A stretch of 64,000 nucleotides of DNA from Haemaphysalis longicornis (GCA_013339765.2 CM023450.1:186634188-186698187), one strand, 5' to 3'. Numbered from the stretch's first letter, positions 34,220-45,204 are shown. Notes: generated by a model from the letters alone, not told the origin. Program-made: numbers and translations.

Positions 34220-35331
34220 TCATTGAAAGGAGAGGCCCTCAACTGAGGAAGGACCACCCGCCTCAGCGTGGCCCGACAGTCGAGACTTGTGTTCCAGCTC
34301 GAACAGAGACAGTCGCTTCCATAGCTCGTCTCGCACTTTTCGCGCTTTTTTTCCCTCTCCCGCTCGGTCTGGCAGACGAAGGCGAGCCTGTCGAAGGGCT
34401 TGAAGTTTATCTCCATGAATCTCTTGAGCGCGTTGTAGACCAGTGACGCAGTTGTCTGGTCCCATGGCTCCTTGGCAGCGCGGTACGGCGCGTTGAGCAT
34501 CAGCGGCATCCCCGTCTGGTTGTTCTTTTCTATCAGGCCCAGGGTGTAGTCGTTTCTCCAGTAATATAGCGCCCGCTCCACCACATGAGGGTGTGGGTTA
34601 CACTCGAAGTTGGCTATCTGCTTGAAGAGCGTGCACTTGATCTTGGCGAACTGCGTTGGCTCCATGACGTATAGGATGTCCTCAATCTTCTGTAGAAACA
34701 GTTTTTCAGTGCATATCTTTGGCCAGAACATTAGTAAGCCCTTCACTACTTGTTCAGCAAGCGTAGCGTCCTTTCCAAAGAACAAAAGGATATAGTATGT
34801 TCGCTGCGCGTGGTAGTTCTCCAAGCGTTCGGGCTTGTGCAGCTGGTTGAGCACCTTGATGAGGAACTGCTTGTGCTCGGCCTTGACGGGCCGCGCAAAG
34901 CCGTCGATGTTGTAATCTAGGACCTTGAGAAGTTCGGCGACTCCGTTGAATATCTCCTCCTCGTAAATGGACCTTTGAAATACGTTGTGGTTCTGCTTCC
35001 TAATGTACGCCCTGCGGCTCAGGAACTTGCTGTAGACGCGGACCAGTACGGTCTTGAGGATATCCCGCTCCTCCGCGTCCTCGCTGGCGAACCGGTCCAG
35101 GAGCTGCAAAATTACTTTTTGGTCTATGACCCGTTGCCAGTGGGACGGGTTGAACTCTGATGACCCCAGGAGGGTGGACAAAGGTTCCACATTTGGCCAG
35201 GAGGCCTCGGTCACGATGTTAGGAGGACGGTGGGTTGCATCATTAGTGGGGGTGGGTGTCTGGGAAGGCGGCGGGCTTTCCCATAGCATGCCTCCAGGCA
35301 TGGCGGGGAGTGCCTTTCCACTTAACTCCAT
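34220..35331 (-). pseudogene. PP2A regulatory subunit B56 (B') retro-pseudogene, unit A
   Basis: Minus ATG 35331 starts MELSGKALPAMPGGMLWESP. The B56 HEAT-repeat core follows: EASWPNVEPL, NPSHWQRVIDQKVILQLLDR, RAYIRK, AELLKVL, VKAEHKQFL, HAQRTYY, GLLMFWPKIC, EDILYVMEPTQFAKI, ERALYYWRNDYTLGLIE and ALKRFMEIN. B56 proteins target PP2A to LxxIxE substrates. The first HEAT repeats of normal B56 are absent and replaced by about 45 residues shared among all copies here. The frame is open until about 34345, where a frameshift moves the charged tail (VRDELWKR) to another frame. No introns are seen, as expected for a retrocopy. It is the best preserved of the three copies; whether it is ever expressed is unknown. 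Confidence 0.82.
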
Positions 35332-35395
35332 GGTTCGAGGCAGCTTAGACCAAACTTCAGGGCAGCTCAGATGATGGAGTAGTAGCAGCGCTACG

Positions 35396-35554
35396 TTAGC
35401 TGGGCAGGTCCGTTTCGCGCGGGATCTCCCACCATGGCAGGCGATGACAATAAGGCTTCCACCTACACCAACGCCGACACACATTTTTACTGCACACCCC
35501 CGGGGAATGCCCAGTTCTGTAAGTCTCCAGGTAGTGCTTAGGCCAGAAATCCAT
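35396..35554 (-). CDS. Small conserved ORF upstream of B56 (MD-x-WPK ORF), unit A
   Basis: The frame from minus ATG 35554 reads MDFWPKHYLETYRTGHSPGV, then ...VCRRWCRWKPYCHRL...ETDL. A clearly related frame is at 49205-49400 in unit 2, and fragments lie before the B56 copy in unit B. It is rich in C, W and R. I do not recognise the family. Conservation across copies at the amino-acid level suggests it was once coding or a 5' exon of the B56 transcript. Confidence 0.4.
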   Translation of the reverse strand: MDFWPKHYLETYRTGHSPGVCSKNVCRRWCRWKPYCHRLPWWEIPRETDLPS

Positions 35555-35569
35555 ATCTACACCGCAATA

Positions 35570-35640
35570 CACACACACATACAATAATATAAATATTTTT
35601 ATATTTATATACATACATATATATAGGTTTGTGAAAAGGT
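35570..35640. repeat. TA/TG microsatellite at the 5' edge of the B56 module (unit A)
   Basis: An AT-rich run with ATATATGTATGTATATAAAT and a TGTGTGTGTATTG run on the opposite strand. Units 2 and B also have a TA or TG microsatellite at this position. Confidence 0.7.
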
Positions 35641-36819
35641 AATTTCTACCAGACTTGTGGCACGGCCGCTCGATGGAAACTAGGTCCGGCCTGCCGAACG
35701 CGCCTCTCCGCCGGTGACGGCGTTAGTTTCCCTTTCCGCCGCAGCGTCAGTCGTGGCGCTAATCACGGTGAAAGAAGAGCGGCGGCTGCCGGCCGCGGTC
35801 ACGGTTTCATGCGGTGTAGTTGTTCATGACTGCACCGACGGCAGAAGTCAGCATCTATATAATTTATAATAATATGCGGTGATACGTGAGGCGGAAACTC
35901 ACAATATAGGCGTCACGTAATAACTAGTATTTCAGAAGTAGGCACAGCGCTAAATTTGTTTTCCTTTTAGCGCGCCGCATGCGACGTTATCATGCGGCGC
36001 ATTGACAAAGTCGAGCGCAATAGGCGGATTTCTTTCTAAAGACTTTCCCAAGGCTTTCAGGAATAATATTTGGCGTGGCAAGCTAGTCTGAGCAACCGCA
36101 TTTATTTATAACAAAAGACGTTATAACTTGCGCGTACGTAAAAATTACGTAAACGTTTTATGCTGCGCCGTACACGCCCATTTCTCAATGCGCGTTTGAC
36201 AAATGTGACTGGATATTTTCACACCTTGATTTAACTGCGTTTTCAAAGGGAACTGGAATAATCTTAATACCTTTCAGGGTCCATTGGCCCATTTCTTTTG
36301 GAAATATTGTTAGACTGCGCGTTAGGTTACAGGGTACACAAAATTATGGAGGACACACGAATAAAGTGGACACGGTGAACGCAACTATGAACTGATTATT
36401 GCAACAAGAGCACTATTTACATGGGAACCAAAACTCGGAAAGGATGCAGTTGGAATGGGGTAAAACTGTGGCAGTCGTTCTTTGATTTACACTAGTTGCA
36501 AAAAGTAATATACAGTTGAAAGGTAATTGAAATTAAATCGCTGGGACATCAAGATAAATTAATTTAATACAACCATTTAAAGGGGGATTTATTGGGTTTG
36601 TCAGAAAATATGTAAGTCCTCTTCGCCTATGGCTCACCGGCCATCAGCTTTACAAGCGGAAACCTTTGGCGAGAAATGTTTTCGCGAAAGCTTCAGTGAA
36701 TTCTCCAAGAGCTATTAACGTCGCCAGCCCAGTTGGCAAGAAGCAGCCTCAATAGCTTTTTCAAGACATTTCGCACAGCTCATGACAGTGGTACGGGTCC
36801 CTGTTGATGGCGCACCACA

Positions 36820-36996
36820 TCAGCGGACAGTCTGCGAGGTGTGGGAATACGGTGTCTGAAAGGAGCTTACAAATTTGTCCGCTGTGTCGAACTGCCTGTA
36901 CAGCGCGTCCTCCTCGAACTTCTTCACTTGTTCGCGAAATTCGTCGCAGCGTTTTTTCAGTTTTTGTAGTTTTTCGTTTAGTCTGTTTTCTTTCAT
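36820..36996 (-). CDS. Coiled-coil exon of the P-like element
   Basis: From minus ATG 36996 the frame reads MKENRLNEKLQKLKKRCDEF, then REQVKKFEEDALYRQF, a heptad pattern of L/K/F typical of the leucine-zipper region that follows the THAP domain in P-element transposases. A GTAAGC donor-like site follows DKF. The competing longer frame on the same strand lacks any such pattern, so this one is preferred. Confidence 0.55.
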   Translation of the reverse strand: MKENRLNEKLQKLKKRCDEFREQVKKFEEDALYRQFDTADKFVSSFQTPYSHTSQTVR

Positions 36997-37202
36997 TTAA
37001 GGCGGCGGGCATTTCTCTTGGTGTTATCGAAAAGCCTGCCAGATCGAACAAGTCTGGCATTCTCGAGTCTCAAAATTACGTTGGCCGCATGATAGCATGT
37101 CCGTGAGAGCGTACAGGATTGTGTCTTCCTCTGCCGGTGAGTGCGGTTGATCTCTTTCTTCATTCCCAGTTAGGTCCAGAATTGAACGTTCAATCGTTTA
37201 TT

Positions 37203-37590
37203 TTATGCAACCATTGTGCTCACTTGCTCTTCATTGCTTGCTTGAGATGACGGCGCACACGCCTCGAGCGGCGGCCGAACAAGCGCCCTCCTCCTTTTCG
37301 GGCTTCCCGGCTGCATGTACGTTGGGTACGACGGGAATCTTGTCGGCACAGCTGTTGGTAGCAAGAACTTGCGCTTCAATCCCACCTAGTAGTCATCCTC
37401 TTTGAAGTGCAGCGAGCAAACGACTGATCGGGAGCTTGGTTTCCATTGGCTGCCCTTGTCGATACCTTGACGGGAGATGTTGTGCAGCCAGGCGTCTCGG
37501 AGTTGCTCTTTGGCTGGAAACTCGTGGTAGCAGACGTCCGGGGTTTTCGAGGAATTCGACTTGCAGCGCGGCACGCAGCAGTACTTAGCA
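37203..37590 (-). pseudogene. THAP domain with in-frame stop, P-like element
   Basis: The minus frame reads CCVPRCKSNSSKTPDVCYHE then FPAKEQLRDAWL, WKPSSRSVVCSLHFKEDDY, an in-frame TAG at 37386-37388, and in the same frame VGLKRKFLLPTAVPTRFPSY. All C2CH zinc ligands (C-x-x-x-C, C-S-x-H-F), the invariant W and the AVPT-x-F box are present. This is a full THAP DNA-binding domain broken only by that stop. An open tail continues to 37203, followed by AATAAA. Confidence 0.75.
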
Positions 37591-37913
37591 TTTCATAGCC
37601 TGAAGCACACTAGTACGTTATATTAAGCGCGCAATGCGCGGAAGTATGCGAAACGAAAAGCTCAAAGCGCTCACGCGAGCTTCAACACTCCCGCCACTGC
37701 TGCTTTTCGCGCCCAAACCGTAGTCTGCGCTGATACGTGGCGCCCCACTGCGAGTACAAGCGGCAACCGTAAGCTTCGCTTTCATGACCTCGCCCGTCGC
37801 CCACGCGCGATGGTGCAAGCCGCATTAATCCTTCCGACCACGGCTGCTCGATGGATCCCATCGAGGGGCCGTGTTCCAACCGTGTTGCTTGCCCGGGTTA
37901 TTCCGGTTCCACT

Positions 37914-38032
37914 CTCCTGAAGTTAACATGTACGGATTACTAACACTGGAAGCTGAGCTAATTCGTTGCTGTTCTCCTGAAGTTAACATGTACGGATTAC
38001 TAAACTGGAAGCTGAGCTAATTCGTTGCTGTT
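37914..38032. repeat. 60-bp tandem duplication in the P-like element
   Basis: The unit CTCCTGAAGTTAACATGTAC...GCTGTT occurs twice in direct succession (37914-37973 and 37974-38032). The second copy lacks one base in TAACACTGG/TAAACTGG. The near identity indicates a recent event. Confidence 0.85.
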
Positions 38033-38984
38033 CAAAATGAAACACGACAAGCAGTGCAAATGCTAGACGACATAGAATCACGCAGAAATACACAAGTTCT
38101 CATTCGCACGCAGTTTTTATTACATCTTTGAATACACACCCAAGCGGCCTTTCAGACTTCACACAACAATTTCACACATACGGGACACTCGATCGCACAT
38201 GCGAAATCAAACCACGATTCAAACGAAATACGGAAAGAAGAAAGCAAACCACAAACACATTACCGATAGCACGCAGGTGTTTATCTAGCAAAACGATCAG
38301 GTTCGCAGCGCATCTCAGCATTTTACGTCCCTGTTTAACGAGTAAATAACTGGTTTACTAAGTGATGTGGCCAACTATTTCTCCGCATTTGGGGACACGT
38401 AGTTGGGGCAAAATTACCGTGCCTTAATTCAAACATGAGACAGCCCTGGTGCTGCTGAGCCTGTGCTTGGCCATGTTAAAAAACACGGCCGTTTTAAACA
38501 TTGTCCTTCAATTAGCATATGGTGAATGGCAGCTTAACAGAATTTTATTTTCCAGCACAAACGGGCTGCAGTGTTCAAACCGAATTGCATTGCAACATCT
38601 ACAGTCATATTCCCGAACATCGCGGGAACTGGGGTCGCGGGAGCGGTCGCATCGCTTTCGTCCTTTTAAACCGCGAGGCAAGAATTACTTACCGCCGTCA
38701 AACAGATGAAAATTCTTAGATGTTGAAGGCATGTCTTTGCCGTAAATTGTGGTGTTATTATTTTCCAGATACGCATGTTACAACGCGAGTGAACGACGTT
38801 TGAAGGAACGATGACCGTCGGTATTCCGTAGGCGCCCCGAAGCGACCGCCGCGGGAGCTGTCACCGATGGCGTGGCGCCCCCCGCCGAAAGTAGCGGCGG
38901 CAACTGACAACTCCGCTCTCACGCCGCCGCCATTGCCGGCGCGTGAATGAGCAGGCCGGACCTAGTTTCCATCGAGCGGCCGTG

Positions 38985-39480
38985 ACTCCGGACTCGCGCT
39001 TCTAGAGCTCGGTGGGCGCATAGCGCAGCAGAACCACGCCCATGTTTTGACGACACACAGAGCTGCACGCTTCACACGTGCTTCATCACGGCCCGGATAG
39101 AGCGGGCGAGCGCCTTTGCTTTAGGCTGACCGTGGCTGGAAGGAAAAGTAGGTAGGCTTGCCCTGAGTGAGGTCACAATGGTGGAATGGCTTACCGGTTC
39201 TTTGCGGCCTCCGAGTGCGAGAAGCGCGCTTCGGGAAGACTGCAGTACACAGCCCATAAGGGCTCGGACACTCACATTTTCGCAAATATAACGCCGGATA
39301 TCGGACTGACTGATGATCCTCTACCATTTACACATTCGAATCACACGCCTAGCTGCAATAAATAAAAAGATAATTAACAAGTACTATGTAATTCTTGATT
39401 TAAATACTATTTGAGGACTCTTTTTTGCGAAAGATTGCCCTACGGCATAAGAAAATATTTTCATATATACAATTTTGCCC
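38985..39480 (-). repeat. U module of unit A
   Basis: On minus this aligns with 47340-47850: shared AATGTGTAAATGGT, GATCATCAGTCAG, GTACTGCAGTCTTCC, CCGGTAAGCCATTCC, CCTACTTTTCCTTCCA, GAAGC(G)TGCAGCTCTGT and GAGCTCTAGAAGCGCG. The P-like element has been inserted at its downstream edge and the I-type LINE ends at its upstream edge. Confidence 0.7.
39072..39275 (-). CDS. U-module ORF, C-terminal part (unknown function)
   Basis: The minus frame reads VLQSSRSALLALGGRKEPVS, TSLRASLPTFPSSHG, ALARSIRAVMKHV and a stop. The unit 2 copy has VLQSSRRAFLELSGRKAPVS and, after one frameshift, LPRSIPAVIKRV and a stop. Amino-acid similarity is kept where bases differ. The family is not recognised; the start of the protein is not visible. 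Confidence 0.35.
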   Translation of the reverse strand: MSVRALMGCVLQSSRSALLALGGRKEPVSHSTIVTSLRASLPTFPSSHGQPKAKALARSIRAVMKHV

Positions 39481-40149
39481 CCGTAACGCGCAAAAATTCA
39501 AGTCGAGACCCCATATCCAGCTCTGTATACATCCGGGGGACTGACAGGATGGAGCCCTGTGCCTTGGAGGTGTTGCGTTAGGGCGTGTCTAAGGCCTGGG
39601 AAAGTCCACAGCAAATGTTCAACGTCAGCTTCTGACGCAGGAAGCACATTGAAGGGGCGAGTGTCCGCAAGCGGCGCGTGACTGCGGGCAGGCCAAGCGC
39701 GTGTAACTGCTGGGGATAACGCCACCTCAACCAGAAACCTCCGCAGCACGACCTCCCCCCAACGAGCGAGCCCACTGGGGAGGTCAGTTCCACGTGGTAG
39801 AAGTAAAGCACGGGTGGCGTGACGGAGGGTTTTCCTTTTCCACCAGCAGTTCTTCTATCACAGATGCAGAGAGAAGTGTATAGATGCCGTGGGAGGGTTC
39901 CCTGCGACAGGCGCGATCCGCCGCTGTGTGGGCCGGGAGCATGTCCCGGCGAATCCACGAAACGCGGACAGGGAATGAAAAAGTGTCCATTATCTCGTGA
40001 ATGCGTGCGGCCAGACTTGTACAATGCGCACCGCTACGCAAATCCCTAGTCGCCGCCATTGAGTCTATGTGAAGTACAACTTGTCCGCAGTTGTCAAGGT
40101 CGATGCAAGCACATGCAGGCCATCCCTAATGGCAGTAAGTTCTGCTATA

Positions 40150-40839
40150 CTCTGGAACAAGTTAAGAACGGCAAAAAATTATCCCACCTCCCCTCGCCGG
40201 AACCCCTGTGTAGATGCGACGCATAGGGGGTTCCGTTGTTGTTTCCGTTAGGTTGATTCTCCCTTTGCGTGAAACGTGCCGTGAACCCCCTGCCGCGGCT
40301 ATGACGCAACGTGGCGCGGCTATGACTCAACACAATCCACTTTAATCCGATCCAATCTAAATCCAATCCAAGCCAAGCCAAGCCAAGCCAAGCCAAACCA
40401 ATGCCCCTCGCGAGAGAGTGTTCGCTATGGGAGAGGAGAGGAGGTGAGCGGGGGAGAGCGCAGCTCGCGCGGTGAGGAGAATGGGGGAGGGGTGTGGGCG
40501 GACAACAACAACGCCGTATGGTGGGACAAGGCGAGTGAATGAGATGCAGTCGCATCTAATAGCTCATGTACGCTATCACTCCGCCCAAGCGACGGACTCG
40601 GATGTCAACGGGCGGGCGCGTTTTGAAAGGACATTGCTATGAATGCATGATATCGTCTGCCTTTTCACACTTAGTTTGTCGTCGCTGCAGTAGTTTATAA
40701 GCCTATGAAGTCCGAAAAATCCCGGAAACGGCTCGTGCCATGTTCAAAATACTCCCAGTAACGCACTACTTGCGCCGCGCTGAGTAACATCCAGCCGCGG
40801 TAATGAGGCGCAGCGGCAACTTCCGTTGCCGTTACCGGG
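40150..40839 (-). mobile_element. MITE inserted in the LINE, itself split by repeat-B
   Basis: The right part (40560-40839) aligns on minus with the MITE at 52188-52506 (shared GCGCGGCGCAAGTAG, GCGTTACTGGGA, TTTTGAACATGGC and GAGTGATA-x-x-x-TACATGAG). The other terminus, CTCTGGAACAAGTTAAGAAC, lies at 40150 beyond repeat-B, next to a TA. The order of events was LINE first, then MITE, then repeat-B. Confidence 0.65.
40181..40560 (-). repeat. Repeat-B copy nested in the MITE
   Basis: This is the inverted, shorter copy of 29884-30480. It shares CCCACCTCCCCTCGCCGGAA, CCAAGCCAAGCCAAGCCAAG and CAAGGCGAGTGAATGAGATG, which are reverse complements of the other copy. The internal segment present at 30200-30400 is missing here. 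Confidence 0.7.
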
Positions 40840-43818
40840 TGTAGGAGGCTTGGAGTGCACGGAGTGACTCATACGCGCAGCATTGATTTAGGGAAGGGTA
40901 GGAGCGACACGTCACGGCCGTGGGGACGAAGCAGTCGTATGCCCTGGCGTCCACAAAATCCTGGACAACCAGAGGTTGCATCTCAGGTGCCCAATCAGGG
41001 ACATGAAGGACGGCTGCTGGAGGTTGGTGAAGGCCCGAGGTACGGACGTGTAGCCTTGTCAGAGGCCTGTTGACCGTCACCTGCTGGAACAGCCAGGGCG
41101 GCCTTGTGGCGGAAAAGGCTGGCATCGTATTCGCCGGCTGGCCCATGTACGCGGCGAGAGCTGCTGCCTCTGGAACCAGTCCACGTTTCAGCAGGCGTGC
41201 GGAACGACGCTGATGAATGAGTTCGTCAAGCGTGTTTAGCTGGGCTTCTGCTTGGAGCTGTGGAATTGGCGTTAGGCGGGGGAGGCCAGTAATAGTGTGC
41301 ATGGCGGCCCTGTTAATAGCCTCCGGCCGGTCCCAGTCCCCTCGCATCATGTGCTGGAACTGTGCCTAGTACACGAGCCCTTGCTGCAGTACGGAGCGCA
41401 CTTGGAGACGGGCAATCATCCAGCAGGCCCCGCCAGACTTTTGGGAGATGCGGAGAACAAGGTGGAGCATTTGTCCGGCTTTCTGTCCAGCAGATTGGAG
41501 CCACTGATCCGCCGAACCTGAAGCCGATATCTCCAATCCCAGAATCCCAAGGTGTCCAACAATAGGAATGGCGGACCCATCCAGCTGCAGTGCGATCGTA
41601 TGATGCTGCAAGGAAACGACGGCCCAAGTGTTCGCGACGGGAAGCGCCACAGTCTTCTCTTGAGAGAGGGTAAGGCCCGCATACTCGCACTTTTACTTGC
41701 AGTCTGATAAGGCTTGCTGGAGGCACTATTCCTGTCGGGACAGGTCTGGATGAACTGACCATGCAGTAATGTCATCCGCGTACATGAGGAAATACAGTCT
41801 TTGATAATGAAGAGGTACCAAGCTAGCGGCAACAAGATAATCTCAAAAGTAGCGGAGACAGAACAGAGCCTTGTGGTACGTCGCGTACTGGTGTAAACCA
41901 GCCGAAGCTGCCACCATTGATGCGTATGGAAAAAGACCGGTGTTGAAGAAAGTGTCCGATAAAGTCACAGACAAGACAACTTAGGATTTTTAATATTGAA
42001 CGTGACTAATGTTGTCATACTCCTTGCATATGTCCATAGCTAGTACGTCCTCACAAGGCGAGAACGGCCACCCACCAAAACCACAGATGACAGGTATTCC
42101 AAGCCATCTTCGGTACCAAGATGAACCCTGAATCCGATTTGCGCCGGATGATACCATTGAAAAGTATCAAGTCACCCCTGTAGGCGTGTGGCAAGCATCC
42201 GCTCTAACAGCTTCCACAGCGTAGCTGTCAAAGCGATTGGCCGGAAGTTGCGAAGTTCGTGTGGTGGTTTCCCGGGCTTTGGGATCGGAACAATATCTAC
42301 CCGGAGCCAGGATTCAGGGAATTGACCAGATAGCCACACCTGATTTACAGAGTCGAGAAGCATCGTGAGAGCTGGATCGTCAATATTTTTGTATCCCTCG
42401 TAAGTAATGTCATCGGGACCCGGAGCAGTCCGCAGTTTAGCTCGATCGATCGCCGCCAAGAATTCAGCCGTTGTGAACGGTAACTGAATTCCTGAAATGG
42501 CATCATGAGTTGGCGGTAAGCCCACACTGCTCGGAAGGGGGAACGGAACCTGTTTTGCCACTGTCACAGCATCAAAGGCCGGAAACAAAGGCAGGAAAAC
42601 TGGCTGCTGCTTCCGGAGGGTGACTGCCGGATTCCATAGCGCGAAAGGTGCGCCAGACAGACGTTGTAGAAGATGACGGACCAAGAGAAGCGCGCCAGTC
42701 AATCCAGCGCTACCTGGACAGTCTTTTCTTGTGCCGTCTAGCAGCAGCGGTGAGGCGCTGATACTGCAGCTTGGCATGTATCGACGAAGGGTCCCGGGTG
42801 GCAATTACTTCAGCTTGATTATGTTTGGTCCAGAACTGCAGGAGCCGGAGATCGGGGTTTGGGTGGGTCTCCTCCACCCACGTACGCTCAGAGGCATCCG
42901 CAAGAACACGACGAAGCAGATCGGTGGGTATGGGGTGATCGCAGAGATGGAAGCGTTGGGGTTAGTTCACCACTGTGCACCGGCGACGAAGGCGACCTGT
43001 TGACTCCGGAATTAGACCGATGCGAGTTGGGTGGTTATCGCTGCCCCAACAGTCCGCTTCGCGTTTACCCAGCCAACACAACAAGTCATGTGAATAGGGA
43101 GGCACCCGTACGTGGGTACACCGGCGTGTTGGGCTAGTAATGCCATTCAGGAGTGTAAAGCTGGCATCGGTAAAGTGGTCTAAGATCACTCGATCACGCT
43201 CACTTGAAGACGGATATCCCCAGTCACAGTGCGGAGCATTGAATTCCTCCGCCACAAGAATGGGGAACCCAGGGTTAGCTCGCCGTAGTTGGGTGAGCCA
43301 CGCCAGCCGCAGGCGGGGAGCACGACGACCATAAGGGCGCACGTAGCACGACACCAGTATTACCGCACAACGCGGAAGTTGTACTTTTACCGCCATCACT
43401 TCCTGCCAGTCTGTGCACCGCGAGTTTAGAAAGGTAGCGTTTTGAGGAAACGGAGACAGAACATAAATCGCCGCCTAGCCCGGAAAAGTAGAACTTGAGC
43501 TGCACCGCCGATCAGAAATGGACGGCTCAGAGTATGCCGCATATTGAGGCAAGCAGGGGAGAGAGTTCGTCTCCTGAAGTAAGAAAGCCCAGGCATGCAG
43601 CTTCCCCAGACGTAGCCTTTCACGGATCTCTCCAACGTTTGTAGAGAGACCCCTACAGTTCCAATGAACAATATATTCTTGTTGTTCAGGCATCGTAGCG
43701 GACTGGTTAGCGAATTCGTTGTGCGGCGAATACGGAAACCAGTGTCTGTAGCTGATGCACCACAAACTGGAGAAGCTCCTTGTGGGTCAGAGTAGAGAAG
43801 GCCGACTTTGAGGCAAGG

Positions 43819-45159
43819 TCAGTCGTAGACGGGGCGTACTAGTGAGCCTTGGAGAAAGGACCAGGTAGGCCTTGAGTCGATTAATGCAAGTTTTGCCGCC
43901 GGCGTGTTGAGACCTTCGCGTGTTGAGTTCCTAATTTCAACATGCAGCAAGGCCAGCTGTTGGTCTACGGCCACAAGCTCCTCCTCCGCAGGAGACAAGG
44001 GCGTCTCAGAAACAGCTTTCCGGCGACGGCGCAAACCACGAACAGCGTCTCCATATGTTGGCTGCGAGGGAGGCTCCGTAGCTTCCTCCTCCTCTACTTC
44101 ATCCTCACCCTCTTTTTCCAAACAGTCGAACAGTCGAAACGGTTGAACGTTCAGGTTGGGTCTGGCTGGGAACGAACACGCCATGCCGGCGCTTCGCACG
44201 CGTGGCCTTGCTCTTGGTGGGGCAGCCTTTATCTGTGATCTCATGGTCGTCAGAGCGACAACGACTACACTTAAACTTTGGCTGTTGAGGTGGAGTAGTT
44301 TCGACCTGATTGGAATCCGATGTTGGGCACGGACATGACGATCTCATGTGGCCACGGCGAAAGCAACGATAGCAGTGCACTACCCCTGCTTAGAAAGGAC
44401 GGCGTCTGAGGACACAACCATTGAAAAAAAAGGCGGTTTGGGGCTCCAGCCGGCCCGGTAGCGTCACGAGGCAGGTGCGGCCGAGCCCCATAAACCGCAC
44501 TAGAAGCACTTCATGCGTGTCGCACTTGATGTTGTCGCGAAGGTAGTCCGGATCCTCCCCGGGATCGACGCTCGTGACAACATGACGGCGGAAGTCAGTT
44601 CCTGATAACACGTACGCTTGCACTTTAAGAATTGTGTCAGCAGGAACAGCTACGTGCTGCATCGAGCACAACTTAGCCACTGCATTTAGAGATGTCACCC
44701 ACACTGACACAGTGTTCGTAGCTCGGTGATCACCGTATTCAGTAAATCCTGTTGTTCCGAAGGAGTCATCAAGAAATTTCTGCAAAGTCTTCGTGCGTAG
44801 ACTGAGGATGTTTAAATGCTGCCGAGGCTTGATGGCAAATTTGTACCCGGCTTGTGGCAAGGAGCTCTGCAGGGTAGGGGTCGCGGGAGATTTTGCGAGA
44901 GTTGGAGTCAAAGCAGAATTCTGGGCCTTTCCAGCGGCACAAGCCTGCTTTGCTTTGCAGCAGGCGGTGCAGTCCCTCCTTCCGTAACAACAGTATGGGG
45001 CTCGTCTGCAGGACGCTTTGTGGACGGGTCGGCGGTTACCTCCATCAGTGAAGGAAAGTCGTCAGGAGGTTCCAGCAGCAACATCAGCCGCAGCAGACGC
45101 TCCTGGCAGCTCTGTTGTTTCGGTCGCTGGTATCTGGTCCAGCCCGTCAACCATAGCAA
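43819..45159 (-). pseudogene. LINE ORF1, CCHC gag-like
   Basis: The N-terminal frame (45159-44390, with one shift) contains AGYKFAIKPRQHLNIL, CDTHEVLLVRFMGLGRTCLV and LVTLPG. After a break comes MHCYRCFRRGHMRSSCPCPT, a CCHC knuckle, and a second knuckle CSRCRSDDHEITDKGCPT, then an acidic tail (EGEDEVEEEEATEP). The single-strand nucleic-acid-binding role is inferred from the family. It is broken by frameshifts at about 44385 and 44240. Confidence 0.75.
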
Positions 45160-45204
45160 GGCCGGGTCTTGGTCGCAAGGAGCTCAGATTCTGCTGGGCT
45201 AAAG

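Larger units (their letters stand above)
35661..38984 (-). mobile_element. P-element-like transposon, THAP-only derivative
   Basis: Perfect 34-base terminal inverted repeats are at 35661-35694 (beginning CACGGCCGCTCGATGGAAAC) and 38951-38984. The body, 3324 bases in all, encodes on minus a THAP domain (37203-37590) and a leucine-rich coiled coil (36820-36996) but no recognisable RNase-H-like transposase core. P superfamily transposases have exactly this N-terminal order (THAP, then leucine zipper). The flanks do not show a clean 8-bp duplication (ACTTGTGG versus ACTCCGGA). It interrupts B56 unit A between the U module and the microsatellite. Confidence 0.75.
28307..39480 (-). repeat. B56 unit A (composite repeated unit, minus strand)
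   Basis: On minus, from 39480 down: U module (39480-38985), then after the P-like insertion a microsatellite, the MD-x-WPK ORF, the B56 pseudogene (35331-34220), the 3' module, the TIR/SINE element (33901-33009), a spacer, and a CCHC gag-like pseudogene (30915 to about 29570) with downstream flank to 28832. Each part aligns by eye with unit B and/or unit 2 in the same order and orientation. Later insertions at 28315-28823, 29307-29545, 29884-30480, 30916-32548 and 35661-38984 interrupt it. Confidence 0.7.
39498..43765 (-). pseudogene. LINE ORF2 (endonuclease-RT-RNase H)
   Basis: In order on minus: endonuclease start VHWNCRGLSTNVGEIRERLR, the GDFNAPH-like block AEEFNAPHCDWGYPSSSERD, and SDNHPTRI; RT with RTAPGPDDITYEGYKN, PIPKPGKPPHELRNFRPIAL, YADD at about 41760-41775, and INRAAMHTITGLPRLTPIPQ; after the nested insertion, RNase H pieces AELTAIRDGLHVLAS, DSMAATRD and AHTAADRACR; tail DVEHLLWTFPGLR...LQGTGLHPVSP. 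These are the hallmarks of an I-clade-type ORF2. At least six frame changes make it non-functional. Confidence 0.82.
39490..45200 (-). mobile_element. I-type LINE, near full length, decayed
   Basis: On minus: ORF1 with CCHC knuckles (45159-43819), ORF2 with AP endonuclease, reverse transcriptase, RNase H and a C-terminal tail (43765-39498), then a short UTR. An RNase H domain after RT together with CCHC-type ORF1 is the layout of the I/LOA/R1-like superfamily. Many frameshifts and stops are present. A MITE (40150-40839) with repeat-B inside it splits the RT tail from RNase H. Confidence 0.82.

Noticed and set aside
34168..35484. The 438-codon B56 frame as a functional gene
   Set aside because: The open frame starts upstream of the shared ATG in non-conserved sequence and the C-terminal tail is frameshifted; first HEAT repeats are missing. 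Expression cannot be excluded, but sequence alone favours a pseudogene.
35653..38992. 8-bp target duplication for the P-like element
   Set aside because: Flanks ACTTGTGG and ACTCCGGA agree only in part; no convincing duplication, so not claimed.
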